Source: Nitrincola sp048264025 (GTDB lineage Bacteria; Pseudomonadota; Gammaproteobacteria; Pseudomonadales; Balneatricaceae). From it: a DNA stretch of 64,000 bases. The notes beneath the pieces were generated by a model. The model had not been told where the DNA came from, made no database searches, and saw nothing but the letters and a program-made list of their open reading frames with translations. A program made the translations under genes and the position numbers. Position 1 is the stretch's first letter; each line of letters begins with the position of its first letter. Below are positions 1 through 9,046 of this stretch, piece after piece. Where the stretch lies: the NCBI RefSeq assembly GCF_048264025.1, contig NZ_JBLXDN010000003.1:124001-188000 (forward strand), read 5' to 3'.

Positions 1-63
1 AAAAAAATCATTGTATTCCTTTTTGGAATGGAATGAATAAAAAATATGAATTTGTTTATTGTG

Positions 64-92
64 TTGGACTCTTTTACCATGCTGTCTATTAG
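64..92 (+). promoter_or_regulatory. Probable sigma-70 promoter of leuC
   Basis: A -35 element TTGGAC (64-69) and a -10 element TATTAG (87-92) are separated by 17 bases. Transcription would start near base 99 and leave a short leader of about 23 bases before the leuC start. No leader peptide or attenuator fits in that space, so any leucine control must act at the promoter or further upstream, outside the window. This is a visual consensus match only. Confidence 0.5.
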
Positions 93-121
93 ATAAAAAA
101 ACCTGTCCGGAGATTAACGCT

Positions 122-1543
122 ATGACTGGCAAAACCCTGTATGACAAATTGTGGGATGATCACCTCGTAAGTGAAAATACGGATGGTAGCGCCTTGTTGT
201 ATATCGACCGTCACTTGCTGCATGAGGTGACCTCACCTCAGGCGTTTGAAGGCTTGCGTCTGGCTGGGCGTAAGCCCTGGCGCCTCGATACCAATTTGGC
301 AACACCAGATCATAACGTCCAGACAACTGATCGCTCAGGTGGTGTTGAGTCAATTGTTGATCCGATCTCACGTATTCAGGTGAAAACCCTGGATGAGAAT
401 TGTGACAGTTTTGGTATTACCGAATTTAAAATGAACGATCCGAGACAGGGTATCGTGCATGTAGTCGGGCCAGAGCAGGGCGCTACTCTGCCCGGCATGA
501 CGGTGGTCTGTGGGGATTCACACACGGCCACGCACGGTGCTTTTGCAGCCTTGGCGCATGGCATAGGCACTTCCGAAGTTGAGCATGTACTGGCCACTCA
601 GTGTCTGATTGCTAAAAAAATGAAAAATATGCTGGTGCGTGTCAATGGCAGTTTGGGCCAGGGCGTTACCGCTAAAGATGTGGTGTTGCATATTATTGGT
701 GTTATCGGCACAGCGGGTGGTACAGGCTACGCGATAGAGTTTGGTGGTGAGGCGATTCGTGGCATTTCCATGGAAGGTCGCATGACTATCTGTAACATGG
801 CCATTGAAGCGGGCGCGCGAGTGGGTTTGATCGCGGTCGATGACATTACTGTGGATTATATTAAAGGCCGCCCGTTTGCACCCAAAGACGCGCATTGGCC
901 GATGGCGGTTGATGCCTGGCGTAATCTGGTGTCTGATGCGGATGCTGTGTTTGATCAGATAGTTGAAATTCAGGCGGCTGATATTGAGCCACAGGTTACC
1001 TGGGGTACATCACCAGAGATGGTGGCCTCTGTGCGTGCCTTGGTGCCGGATCCAGCCAGTATGAGCGATCCAGTCAAGCGCGAAGGCACGGAACGCGCCT
1101 TGCACTACATGGGCTTGAAGGCCAATCAAAAAATTACCGATATTCAATTGGATCGGGTGTTTATCGGCTCCTGCACCAATTCGCGTATCGAAGATCTGCG
1201 AGAAGCGGCGGCGGTGGTTAAAGGCAAAAAAGTGGCGGCAACTCTGAAGCAGGCCTTGGTCGTTCCCGGTTCCGGTCTGGTGAAATTGCAGGCTGAACAA
1301 GAGGGTTTGGACCAGGTATTTATTGAGGCTGGATTAGAGTGGCGTGAGCCTGGTTGTTCTATGTGTCTGGCGATGAACCCGGATAAATTGGGTGCAGGTG
1401 AGCATTGCGCATCAACGTCCAACCGTAACTTTGAAGGCCGTCAGGGCTTCGGAGGGCGTACCCATCTGGTGAGTCCGGCCATGGCTGCGGCGGCGGCGAT
1501 TGCCGGTCATTTTGTTGATATCCGTGAATTCATGAGCGCCTGA
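122..1543 (+). CDS. leuC: 3-isopropylmalate dehydratase large subunit LeuC
   Basis: LeuC pairs with LeuD to isomerise 2-isopropylmalate to 3-isopropylmalate in leucine synthesis, using a cytoplasmic [4Fe-4S] cluster. The 473-residue product matches the usual length of about 466-475. Cluster cysteines are visible at residue 351 (GSCTNSR) and residues 412 and 415 (GCSMC). The start at 122 is preferred over an in-frame ATG at 59 because GGAG at 109-112 is well placed and family members begin close to MTGKTLYDK; the earlier codon would also lie upstream of the predicted promoter. It is first in leuC-leuD-leuB, with 14 bases between leuC and leuD. Confidence 0.97.
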   Translation: MTGKTLYDKLWDDHLVSENTDGSALLYIDRHLLHEVTSPQAFEGLRLAGRKPWRLDTNLATPDHNVQTTDRSGGVESIVDPISRIQVKTLDENCDSFGITEFKMNDPRQGIVHVVGPEQGATLPGMTVVCGDSHTATHGAFAALAHGIGTSEVEHVLATQCLIAKKMKNMLVRVNGSLGQGVTAKDVVLHIIGVIGTAGGTGYAIEFGGEAIRGISMEGRMTICNMAIEAGARVGLIAVDDITVDYIKGRPFAPKDAHWPMAVDAWRNLVSDADAVFDQIVEIQAADIEPQVTWGTSPEMVASVRALVPDPASMSDPVKREGTERALHYMGLKANQKITDIQLDRVFIGSCTNSRIEDLREAAAVVKGKKVAATLKQALVVPGSGLVKLQAEQEGLDQVFIEAGLEWREPGCSMCLAMNPDKLGAGEHCASTSNRNFEGRQGFGGRTHLVSPAMAAAAAIAGHFVDIREFMSA

Positions 1544-1557
1544 GCAGGAGAAAGAAG

Positions 1558-2196
1558 ATGAAAAAATTTACTGTACATCAGGGTATCGTGGCGCCGCTTG
1601 ATCGTGCCAATGTCGATACGGATATGATTATTCCAAAACAGTTTCTTAAATCTATCAAGCGCTCAGGTTTCGGCCCGAACCTGTTTGATGAGTTACGCTA
1701 TCTGGATGAAGGGCAGCCGGATCAGGATTGCAGTCAACGTCCGCTGAATCCGGATTTTGTGCTAAATAAACCCCGTTATCAGGGCTGCAGTATTTTGCTG
1801 GCACGCAAGAATTTTGGCTGTGGTTCCAGTCGTGAACATGCGCCCTGGGCGCTGGAGGATTTTGGTATTCGTGCCATTATTACGCCAAGCTACGCTGATA
1901 TATTCTTCAATAATAGTTTTAAAAACGGGCTGTTACCGATAATTCTGGATAAATCACTTGTTGATGAGCTGTTTGATGAAGTGACAGCCAGTGAGGGGTA
2001 TCAGTTGGAAATAGATCTGGAAAATCAGCGGGTGATCAAGCCCAATGGTGATACGTTACCCTTTGAGATAGATGCGTTTCGTAAACACTGCCTGTTGAAC
2101 GGTCTGGATGATATAGGCCTGACGCTGGAGCAAGGTGAAGCCATCGCCGCCTATGAGAAAAAGCGTCGTGAATCGGCCCCCTGGTTATTCGCTTAA
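1558..2196 (+). CDS. leuD: 3-isopropylmalate dehydratase small subunit LeuD
   Basis: LeuD is the small (swivel-domain) subunit of isopropylmalate isomerase and completes the active site of LeuC. The 212-residue protein starts MKKFTVHQGIVAPLDRANVD and carries the conserved GSSREHAPWAL loop near residue 96, which contacts substrate in the aconitase superfamily. The length agrees with proteobacterial LeuD (about 200-215). An AGGAG ribosome site sits a few bases before the ATG, and the gene lies 14 bases behind leuC, so the two subunits are probably made together. Confidence 0.97.
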   Translation: MKKFTVHQGIVAPLDRANVDTDMIIPKQFLKSIKRSGFGPNLFDELRYLDEGQPDQDCSQRPLNPDFVLNKPRYQGCSILLARKNFGCGSSREHAPWALEDFGIRAIITPSYADIFFNNSFKNGLLPIILDKSLVDELFDEVTASEGYQLEIDLENQRVIKPNGDTLPFEIDAFRKHCLLNGLDDIGLTLEQGEAIAAYEKKRRESAPWLFA

Positions 2197-2228
2197 CAAA
2201 GTAATTAATTGATTCAAGGTGTTGTTAT

Positions 2229-3308
2229 ATGTCAAAAAAAATATTGATATTGCCCGGTGATGGTATTGGCCCGGAGATTGTTGCTGAAGCTCGTAAAGTT
2301 TTAGAGAAGGTTAATGAGCAGCTTTCTTTAGGGTTGGTGTTAACTGAGGCGCTGGTGGGTGGTGCGGCAATTGATGCCACCGGCGTACCCTTGCCAGAAG
2401 AGACGCTGGCAGCCGCACGTGAGGCTGATGCTATTTTGCTGGGTGCTGTCGGTGGCCCTCAGTGGGATACCAATCCGGACTTCCAGATACGTCCTGAAAA
2501 GGGCTTGCTGGGTATTCGTTCTCAGTTAGGCCTGTTTGGTAATCTGCGCCCAGCCATTCTGTATCCGCAATTGGCGCATGCGTCCACACTGAAGCCTGAA
2601 GTGGTTTCAGGTCTGGATATTCTGATTGTGCGTGAACTGACCGGCGGTATCTATTTTGGTCAGCCGCGCGGCTATCGCACCAAGGAAAATGGCGTGCGCG
2701 AAGGCTATAACACTTATGTGTATGATGAGAATGAAATACGCCGCATCGGCCGTGTAGCCTTTGAAGCCGCTCGTGCGCGTAATAAAAAGCTCTGTTCAGT
2801 CGATAAAGCCAATGTACTGGAAGTGACTGTGCTTTGGCGCGAGGTGATGAACGAGCTGGCGGCCGACTATCCGGATGTAGAGCTCAGCCATATGTATGTT
2901 GATAATGCCGCCATGCAGCTGGTGCGCGCACCTAAGCAGTTTGATGTGGTGGTCACCGGTAATATGTTCGGCGATATTTTGTCGGATGCCGCCGCCATGC
3001 TGACCGGCTCCATAGGCATGCTGCCATCGGCCTCTTTGGATGCCAACAACAAGGGTATGTATGAGCCTTGCCATGGTTCTGCACCGGATATTGCCGGTCA
3101 GGGCATTGCAAACCCGTTGGCAACCATTCTCTCAGCCGCTATGATGTTACGTTACTCTCTTGATTCAGCTGCAGCGGCCGATAAAATCGAGGCGGCCGTG
3201 AGTAAGGTACTGGATCAGTCGTTGCGTACCGCTGATATTATGTCAGAAGGTATGACGCGAGTAAGTACCTCTGAGATGGGTGATGCCGTAGTGGCCGCGC
3301 TGAGCTGA
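2229..3308 (+). CDS. leuB: 3-isopropylmalate dehydrogenase LeuB
   Basis: LeuB oxidises and decarboxylates 3-isopropylmalate to 2-oxoisocaproate with NAD+, the third leucine-specific step. The 359-residue protein begins with the nucleotide-fold strand ILILPGDGIGPEI and contains the substrate-binding RELTGGIYFGQPRG segment and the metal-binding GDILSDAAAML region typical of the isocitrate/isopropylmalate dehydrogenase family. The length is normal. The gene follows leuD by 32 bases with AAGGTG upstream of the start and closes the leuCDB set; leuA is not in this window. Confidence 0.97.
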   Translation: MSKKILILPGDGIGPEIVAEARKVLEKVNEQLSLGLVLTEALVGGAAIDATGVPLPEETLAAAREADAILLGAVGGPQWDTNPDFQIRPEKGLLGIRSQLGLFGNLRPAILYPQLAHASTLKPEVVSGLDILIVRELTGGIYFGQPRGYRTKENGVREGYNTYVYDENEIRRIGRVAFEAARARNKKLCSVDKANVLEVTVLWREVMNELAADYPDVELSHMYVDNAAMQLVRAPKQFDVVVTGNMFGDILSDAAAMLTGSIGMLPSASLDANNKGMYEPCHGSAPDIAGQGIANPLATILSAAMMLRYSLDSAAAADKIEAAVSKVLDQSLRTADIMSEGMTRVSTSEMGDAVVAALS

Positions 3309-3324
3309 TCAGGTAGTTCAATGG

Positions 3325-3344
3325 AGGCGTTTTAACTGACGCCT
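3325..3344 (+). terminator. Weak hairpin after leuB
   Basis: AGGCGT (3325-3330) and ACGCCT (3339-3344) form a six-base stem. The T-rich stretch comes only after a 13-base gap, so termination is likely to be partial and asd may be reached by read-through. Confidence 0.35.
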
Positions 3345-3388
3345 TCGGTTATTCTGTTGTTTTTTAATTTATGATATTGGGGGCACGA

Positions 3389-4507
3389 ATGAGACGTGTA
3401 GGGTTTGTTGGCTGGCGTGGTATGGTCGGTTCAGTACTGATGCAAAGAATGCTGGAAGAGCGGGATTTCGATCATATCGCTGAGCCTGTGTTCTTCACCA
3501 CATCCCAGGCTGGAAAGCCTGGACCGGATATCGGCAAAGCTATTCCTACCCTCAAAGATGCCCATGATATTACCGAGTTGCAGCAGATGGATGCGATCAT
3601 CTCCTGCCAGGGCGGGGATTACACCACTGAGGTCTATGCCAAGCTGCGTGCGGCGGGCTGGAAAGGCTACTGGATAGATGCGGCTTCTACGTTGCGTATG
3701 GCCGATGACAGCATCATCGTGCTTGATCCGGTGAATCAGAACGTCATAGAGCAAGGGCTAGCTAAAGGCATTAAAACCTATGTTGGTGGTAACTGTACCG
3801 TTTCCCTGATGCTAATGGGTCTGGGCGGGCTGTTTCGCGAAAACCTGGTTGAGTGGGTCAGCTCCATGACTTATCAGGCGGCGTCTGGCGCTGGCGCACA
3901 GAATATGCGTGAGCTAATCAGTCAGATGGGGCAGATTAAGTCTTCAGTTAGTGCGGAGTTGGCTGATCCGGCTTCTGCTATTCTGGATATTGACCGTAAG
4001 GTGGTCGAGGTCATGCGCAGCAATGCCTTTAAAACCGATAATTTCGGTGTGCCTTTGGCTGGTTCGTTGATTCCCTGGATCGATAAGGCTGTTGAAGCTG
4101 GACAGAGCAAAGAAGAATGGAAAGGTTTTGTCGAGACCAATAAAATTCTGGGTCGTTCAGATAATCCGATTGCCATCGATGGTACCTGCGTTCGTATTGG
4201 TGCTATGCGTTGCCATAGCCAGGCCTTTACCATCAAACTGAAGCAGAATGTACCCCTGGATGAGGTAGAGTCCATCATCGCTTCGGCGAATGACTGGGTT
4301 AAAGTGGTGCCGAATGAACGTGAAGTGACCATGCGTGAGCTCAGCCCTACCCAGGTGACTGGTACCTTGAGTGTGCCCGTTGGGCGTCTGCGTAAGATGA
4401 AAATGGGTCCGGACTTCCTGAATGCCTTCAGTGTCGGTGATCAGTTGCTTTGGGGGGCGGCCGAGCCGTTGCGTCGTATGCTGAGAATTCTGATGCAGCA
4501 TCAGTAA
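3389..4507 (+). CDS. asd: Aspartate-semialdehyde dehydrogenase
   Basis: Asd reduces aspartyl phosphate to aspartate semialdehyde, the branch point for lysine, methionine, threonine and cell-wall diaminopimelate. The 372-residue product from the ATG at 3389 opens MRRVGFVGWRGMVGSVLMQR, the nucleotide-binding loop of Gram-negative Asd. The catalytic cysteine is Cys136 in GGNCTVSL, and the SGAGAQNMREL segment follows. An in-frame ATG at 3371 would add six residues, but GGGGG at 3379-3383 is placed for the later start. A good terminator follows at 4527. Confidence 0.96.
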   Translation: MRRVGFVGWRGMVGSVLMQRMLEERDFDHIAEPVFFTTSQAGKPGPDIGKAIPTLKDAHDITELQQMDAIISCQGGDYTTEVYAKLRAAGWKGYWIDAASTLRMADDSIIVLDPVNQNVIEQGLAKGIKTYVGGNCTVSLMLMGLGGLFRENLVEWVSSMTYQAASGAGAQNMRELISQMGQIKSSVSAELADPASAILDIDRKVVEVMRSNAFKTDNFGVPLAGSLIPWIDKAVEAGQSKEEWKGFVETNKILGRSDNPIAIDGTCVRIGAMRCHSQAFTIKLKQNVPLDEVESIIASANDWVKVVPNEREVTMRELSPTQVTGTLSVPVGRLRKMKMGPDFLNAFSVGDQLLWGAAEPLRRMLRILMQHQ

Positions 4508-4526
4508 GCTTTTCAGGTATGATATC

Positions 4527-4564
4527 CAGCCCGGCGCCGCAAGGTCTGTCGGGCTGTTTTGTTT
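4527..4564 (+). terminator. Intrinsic terminator after asd
   Basis: CAGCCCG (4527-4533) pairs with CGGGCTG (4550-4556) and is followed by TTTTGTTT. It separates asd from the paralogue downstream, which would then need its own promoter or read-through. Confidence 0.7.
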
Positions 4565-4620
4565 CAGATGGCGGGTTATATAGGTCATGCTGTGCGTTTT
4601 AACCGGAGATGAGTACGTCT

Positions 4621-5628
4621 ATGTCAGTTGTTGTTGCGGTAACCGGTGTCTCTACCCTGTTGGGTGAGAACCTGCTTGAAATTCTTGAAAGTCGGGCCTT
4701 CCCCGTCGCGCGTCTGTTGCTTACTGATCCTGGTGAGGTCAAGGGGCGCAGTGTGATGTTTTCGGGTCATGCAACCCGTGTGGTTTCAGCCGAAACAGCT
4801 GATTTTTCTGGCGTTGAACTGGTGTTTAATTGTCAGCCTGGCGCCTTGCCTACTCAATTTTCAGTCAATGAGTTGGATGAAAATGTCTGTGTCATAGATC
4901 TTTGCCCGGAGATTGATGTTGCACAAACCGCCGCCTGTGTCGTTCCCGAGGTTAACCCAGAGCTAATCAAGTCAGGTGCGTGCGGCGGCTACTATGTTTC
5001 ACCTCTGCCCGCTGTTGTGGCGGCATCTGCCGTGTTGGCCTCATTACATAAGCGCTTCAAACTATTGCGTCTGAATGTCATCAGTCTGAGCTCCGTGGCC
5101 GAAGCGGGTAAAAAAGGTGTTGAAGCTCTGGCATCAGAAACAGCCAAGTTGCTGAATGGTCGAGATGCCGAAGCCAGCTTCTTCGGTCAGCAGATTGCAT
5201 TTAACCTGTTGCCTTTAACTGGGCAGGTGGCGGCGTCTGGTGCTACAGACAGTGAAACGCAAATCGTCACGCAATTGCAGCGAGTGCTGGGTGATGATCA
5301 GTTAGAGGTAGCTGTCAGTAGTCTGCAATTACCACTTTTTTATGGTCAAAATGTCGTTTTACATGCGGAGTGTCAATTTCCTGTTGATATAAATGAGGCA
5401 CAATCATTATTGCGTCAAGCGCCGGGAGTGAGCTGTGTTGCTGATCAGATATGTTCAGCAGTAGCCGATGCCGCAGGTAAGGACGAAGTGTTTGTGTCGC
5501 GGCTGAGAGTTGAGCCGGATAATGATTGTGGAGTAATGCTGTTTGCCGTTACAGATAGTATGCGCAAGGGCGGTGCACTCAATGCGATACAGATTGCCGA
5601 GCAGGTGTTTACTCAGCTTGACCATTGA
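4621..5628 (+). CDS. usg: Usg-like paralogue of aspartate-semialdehyde dehydrogenase, probably not catalytic
   Basis: This 335-residue protein has the Asd fold (N-terminal VTGVSTLLGENLLEIL, a later AEAGKKGVEAL segment) but resembles the Usg/Asd2 branch found between asd and fimV in Pseudomonas relatives. Where Asd has the catalytic NCT/NCS motif, this protein reads GGYYVSPLPA, so the active-site cysteine is absent. It is therefore unlikely to have dehydrogenase activity; its role is unknown to me. An ATG at 4609 is in frame, but the GGAG at 4605-4608 abuts it directly and can only serve the start at 4621. fimV follows 97 bases downstream. Confidence 0.85.
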   Translation: MSVVVAVTGVSTLLGENLLEILESRAFPVARLLLTDPGEVKGRSVMFSGHATRVVSAETADFSGVELVFNCQPGALPTQFSVNELDENVCVIDLCPEIDVAQTAACVVPEVNPELIKSGACGGYYVSPLPAVVAASAVLASLHKRFKLLRLNVISLSSVAEAGKKGVEALASETAKLLNGRDAEASFFGQQIAFNLLPLTGQVAASGATDSETQIVTQLQRVLGDDQLEVAVSSLQLPLFYGQNVVLHAECQFPVDINEAQSLLRQAPGVSCVADQICSAVADAAGKDEVFVSRLRVEPDNDCGVMLFAVTDSMRKGGALNAIQIAEQVFTQLDH

Positions 5629-5725
5629 AGGGGTTATACATAATACTTGGTATACTTATTTTGGATAAGCAACTTCCTGTTTTGCTGGGACAATCAGTAA
5701 AGTTGCGGATCAAGAGGGAAAACAG

Positions 5726-8137
5726 ATGCTGCGTAAACTTGCCTTAAGCCTCGCGATAGCCGGGGTGCTTGGAGTACCTAATGCAAATGCCTTGGGGCTT
5801 GGTGAGATAAATATAAGCTCGGCGCTGAATGAGCCGCTCAACGCAGAGATCCGGCTAATGCAGGTGAGGGATCTCTCACCTTTGCAAATACAGCCGCGCA
5901 TGGCCGACGCGGATGAGTTTTCCATTGCAGGGCTCAGCAAGTCTCGTTTTCTTAATGATGTACGCTTCCAGGTCCAGGTCTCACCGGATGGGGCTGGCGT
6001 CATTCGTATGACATCGACAGAGCCTGTCAGGGAGCCATTCCTCAATTTTCTGGTTGAGGTGAATTGGCCTAATGGGCGTCTGGTTCGAGAATATACTGTA
6101 TTGCTTGATCCACCCTTATTTGATCCTGCACCCGTGCGGGGACAGGTACAGCCAGCTGTCTCTTCTGCTCCAGTAGCCGTTGCACCAGCGACCACGTCGG
6201 CCAGACCTTCGCCAGAGCCTCGTGCATTACCAACAACAGCTAATCAGGTACATGTGGGCGCCAATGATACTTTATGGGTGCTTGCAAATCGTCATCGACC
6301 AGATAGCTCCATTACCCCGCAGCAGATGATGATCGCCTTGCAGCGCCATAACCCGCAAACCTTCCCGACAGCTAACATTAATATAATGCGTGCCGGAACG
6401 GTTATGGACATACCTTCGGTTGAGCAAATTCGCGCACTCTCTCCGGCTGAAGCAACGGCCGAGGTGGCTCGTCAAACTGAGGCTTGGCGACAAGGTCGGA
6501 GTCAGCCTGCGGCTCCACAACCTGCGTCAGAACCTGAAACAACCACTCCAGAAGCTAGTGAAGAAAGTCAGGATGAGGTTGAGGCTGAAACGGAGGTGGC
6601 TACTGAGGCTGAGGCTGAGGCCTTGGCAGAAACAGCCGAGGCGCTTGTCGATGTAGAACTACGTATTGTAACACCAGAATCTGAGGTTGCAGATACAGAG
6701 CAAGAATCACCAGTGGCCGGGGACATGGCTTCACGTGATGAGGTCATGCTTAGCTCAGAAGTTGCTGACGGCTTGTTACAGCGCAGTGAAGATCTGGATA
6801 GCCGCTTGATGGTTACGCAGGAGACTGTTGACAAGATTGAGCGAGAAAACCGCGATTTGAATGAAAAACTGGATGCAATCCAGGAACAGCTGATATTGAT
6901 GCAGCGTATGCTGGAACTCAAAGAGCAACAAATTGCAGCTATGCAGACTGTTGAACCAGAGCCTCCGACTGAAAAAGGGCTGGTGGACAAGTTAACAAGT
7001 TTGCCGGTAGTGGGTGGTCTGGTGGCGGCATTGGTGGCGGCATTGTTGGCATTATTGCTGTCAAGACGGCGTCGTGACACAACGCCTAAGCCATTATTTA
7101 CCGCACCGGAGGGCGTGTCAGGTGATAAAGCCGCTGTTGCGGCGGCGGGGGTTGCTGTGGCCGCTACCGTGGCTGCCGAGGAAAAACAGGTCGAGCAACC
7201 TGTAGCTGAAAAAGCAGCTGAGGCTTCTGTATCTGCTGACACAACAGATGATTTCTCCGATCTTGACCTGGATCTTGACCTGGATCTTGAGCTTAATGAA
7301 GACGATGACACTCGCGTAGTTGATGAAGAGTATGATCTGTCGGCTGAAAATGACTTTGATGATCTCCTGGGGGAAACTGAGCTAGGCGATGAGCCTGCAG
7401 TAGAAGAGCTCGACGTAGAAGAGAGTCAATCTGACGCTGAACCGGTTGTCGGCGAGGACGAAGATGAGCTGCTGGATGATTTACTTAATTATGAAGAACC
7501 AGAGCTTAAAACTGATAGCGTCGAGCCGACTGAAGACCATAGTGAAGATGAGCTTGGGTCCCTCGACGATCTGTTGATGAGTGACGAAGCTGGTGCTGAT
7601 GAAGATCTGATTGAGGATGAGCCTGAAGCACCGGTCCGAGATGATAGTGATGAGCTCGACTTTATACTGAATGAGCCTGAAAAAGCCGATTCAGCAGAAG
7701 CTGAGGTTGAGGCTGAGTCCACGGCTGATGATGATCTTGATTCTCTGCTGGGATCTATGGAAATTGAAGATATTGAAGTGGATGCAGCCGCAGCAGAGGT
7801 TAAAACACCGGGTGAGACGGTTGAGGATGAGTTAACAGCTAACATCGCTCATGATCTGGAGACAGGTCTGGATGATGAGCTTGAGGATTTGTTGAGCAGC
7901 ACAGACGATGATATTGCTTTGGAGGAATATCAGTCTACTGATGAAGCTATCGATATGCTTGATGGTCTCAATCTGCTTGATGGTGCTGACGAGAATGAAA
8001 CCAAGCTGGATCTGGCGCGGGCTTATCTGGAAATGGATGATGCTGAGGGTGCGCGTGAAATCCTGGGTGAAATTCTCGGTGAAGGTAATGATAAGCAAAA
8101 AGAAGAAGCACAGAAGTTGCTGGATAGTCTGAGTTGA
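5726..8137 (+). CDS. fimV: FimV-type polar LysM inner-membrane protein
   Basis: FimV organises the cell pole and supports type IV pilus assembly and twitching in Pseudomonas relatives. The 803 residues show the family order: signal peptide (about 1-22, ending ANA), a conserved periplasmic domain, a LysM peptidoglycan-binding domain (about 175-228), a coiled coil (about 355-410), one membrane segment (about 425-445) followed by SRRRR, a long very acidic cytoplasmic region rich in D/E, and the short FimV C-terminal domain (LDLARAYLEMDDAEGA, about 759-803). A GAGGGA ribosome site precedes the ATG. The acidic region contains a 12-base tandem repeat. It is shorter than the P. aeruginosa protein, mostly in the low-complexity part. 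Confidence 0.93.
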   Translation: MLRKLALSLAIAGVLGVPNANALGLGEINISSALNEPLNAEIRLMQVRDLSPLQIQPRMADADEFSIAGLSKSRFLNDVRFQVQVSPDGAGVIRMTSTEPVREPFLNFLVEVNWPNGRLVREYTVLLDPPLFDPAPVRGQVQPAVSSAPVAVAPATTSARPSPEPRALPTTANQVHVGANDTLWVLANRHRPDSSITPQQMMIALQRHNPQTFPTANINIMRAGTVMDIPSVEQIRALSPAEATAEVARQTEAWRQGRSQPAAPQPASEPETTTPEASEESQDEVEAETEVATEAEAEALAETAEALVDVELRIVTPESEVADTEQESPVAGDMASRDEVMLSSEVADGLLQRSEDLDSRLMVTQETVDKIERENRDLNEKLDAIQEQLILMQRMLELKEQQIAAMQTVEPEPPTEKGLVDKLTSLPVVGGLVAALVAALLALLLSRRRRDTTPKPLFTAPEGVSGDKAAVAAAGVAVAATVAAEEKQVEQPVAEKAAEASVSADTTDDFSDLDLDLDLDLELNEDDDTRVVDEEYDLSAENDFDDLLGETELGDEPAVEELDVEESQSDAEPVVGEDEDELLDDLLNYEEPELKTDSVEPTEDHSEDELGSLDDLLMSDEAGADEDLIEDEPEAPVRDDSDELDFILNEPEKADSAEAEVEAESTADDDLDSLLGSMEIEDIEVDAAAAEVKTPGETVEDELTANIAHDLETGLDDELEDLLSSTDDDIALEEYQSTDEAIDMLDGLNLLDGADENETKLDLARAYLEMDDAEGAREILGEILGEGNDKQKEEAQKLLDSLS
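7259..7294 (+). repeat. 12-base tandem repeat inside fimV
   Basis: Two perfect units of GATCTTGACCTG and a third diverged one (GATCTTGAGCTT) lie at 7259-7270, 7271-7282 and 7283-7294. They encode alternating Asp-Leu in the acidic cytoplasmic region of FimV. Because the unit is a multiple of three, slippage would lengthen or shorten this tract without breaking the frame. Confidence 0.85.
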
Positions 8138-8149
8138 GATATTGAATAA

Positions 8150-8992
8150 ATGTTGGAAAACCCACCTTTATCAGGGGCGACAGATGTCGCCCCTTATCGT
8201 TATGTTGCTGCTGTCGAGTATTCAGGTGCGGCTTACCATGGCTGGCAAAAACAACCTCATGACCCTGTTCCCTGTATTCAGGGCAAAGTGGAGAGTGCGT
8301 TATCCCGTGTAGCAAATCACCCTGTCGATGTGATCTGTGCCGGACGCACGGATGCCGGCGTTAGTGCCTGTTATCAAGTAATTCATTTTGATACGCAGGT
8401 TCAGCGACCTGAGCGTGCCTGGGTAATGGGGGGGAACACCTACCTGCCTGAGGATATCGCGTTGCTTTGGGTTAAGCCCGTCAGTTCAGATTTTCATGCG
8501 CGCTTTTCAGCACAGGCAAGACGCTATCGCTATATTATTTATTCTGCAGCCATTAAACCCGGTGTGCTGGCGAAAGGCATTACCTGGACTTGGAAATCTC
8601 TGGATGAAGTTAAAATGCAGCAAGCGGCTGAGGCGCTGGTGGGCGAGCATGATTTCACTTCCTACCGAGCGGTGGCTTGTCAGGCGAAAAATCCGGTGCG
8701 TCAGGTGCAGCATCTTAAAGTATATCGGCAAGGGCAGTTGCTGATTATCGATATTAAGGCCAATGCGTTTTTACATCACATGGTGCGTAATATTGCCGGG
8801 GTTTTGATGAAAATTGGCGCCGGTGAAGCGCCGGTAGGTTGGGCACAGGATGTATTGGATGCGCGTGATCGTCGTCAGGGTGGAGTGACCGCATCCCCCT
8901 TCGGACTGTATTTTGTCGATGTAGACTATCCGGCTGAGTTTTTATTGCCCCAAGCCGAACCAGGTCCTTTTTTCCTGTCTTCAGCAGACTGA
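8150..8992 (+). CDS. truA: tRNA pseudouridine(38-40) synthase TruA
   Basis: TruA converts uridines 38-40 in the tRNA anticodon arm to pseudouridine. The 280-residue protein has the family N-terminus (AAVEYSGAAYHGWQKQ), the catalytic aspartate Asp68 in AGRTDAGVSA, and the KANAFLHHMVRNIAG segment near the C-terminus. It begins 12 bases after fimV with only a weak ribosome site, which suggests translational coupling to fimV. The position between fimV and trpF is the conserved Pseudomonas-type arrangement. Confidence 0.96.
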   Translation: MLENPPLSGATDVAPYRYVAAVEYSGAAYHGWQKQPHDPVPCIQGKVESALSRVANHPVDVICAGRTDAGVSACYQVIHFDTQVQRPERAWVMGGNTYLPEDIALLWVKPVSSDFHARFSAQARRYRYIIYSAAIKPGVLAKGITWTWKSLDEVKMQQAAEALVGEHDFTSYRAVACQAKNPVRQVQHLKVYRQGQLLIIDIKANAFLHHMVRNIAGVLMKIGAGEAPVGWAQDVLDARDRRQGGVTASPFGLYFVDVDYPAEFLLPQAEPGPFFLSSAD

Positions 8993-9046
8993 CGCCGCCA
9001 GCTGGCTCTGTTATCATAGACTGCTTGGCGACTGCTTGGAGCGGCT

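Noticed and set aside
6568..7311. Long open frame antisense to fimV encoding a serine-rich protein
   Set aside because: It mirrors the repetitive acidic codons of FimV (GAT/GAA read backwards gives Ser/Phe-like codons), has no ribosome site and no recognisable domain.
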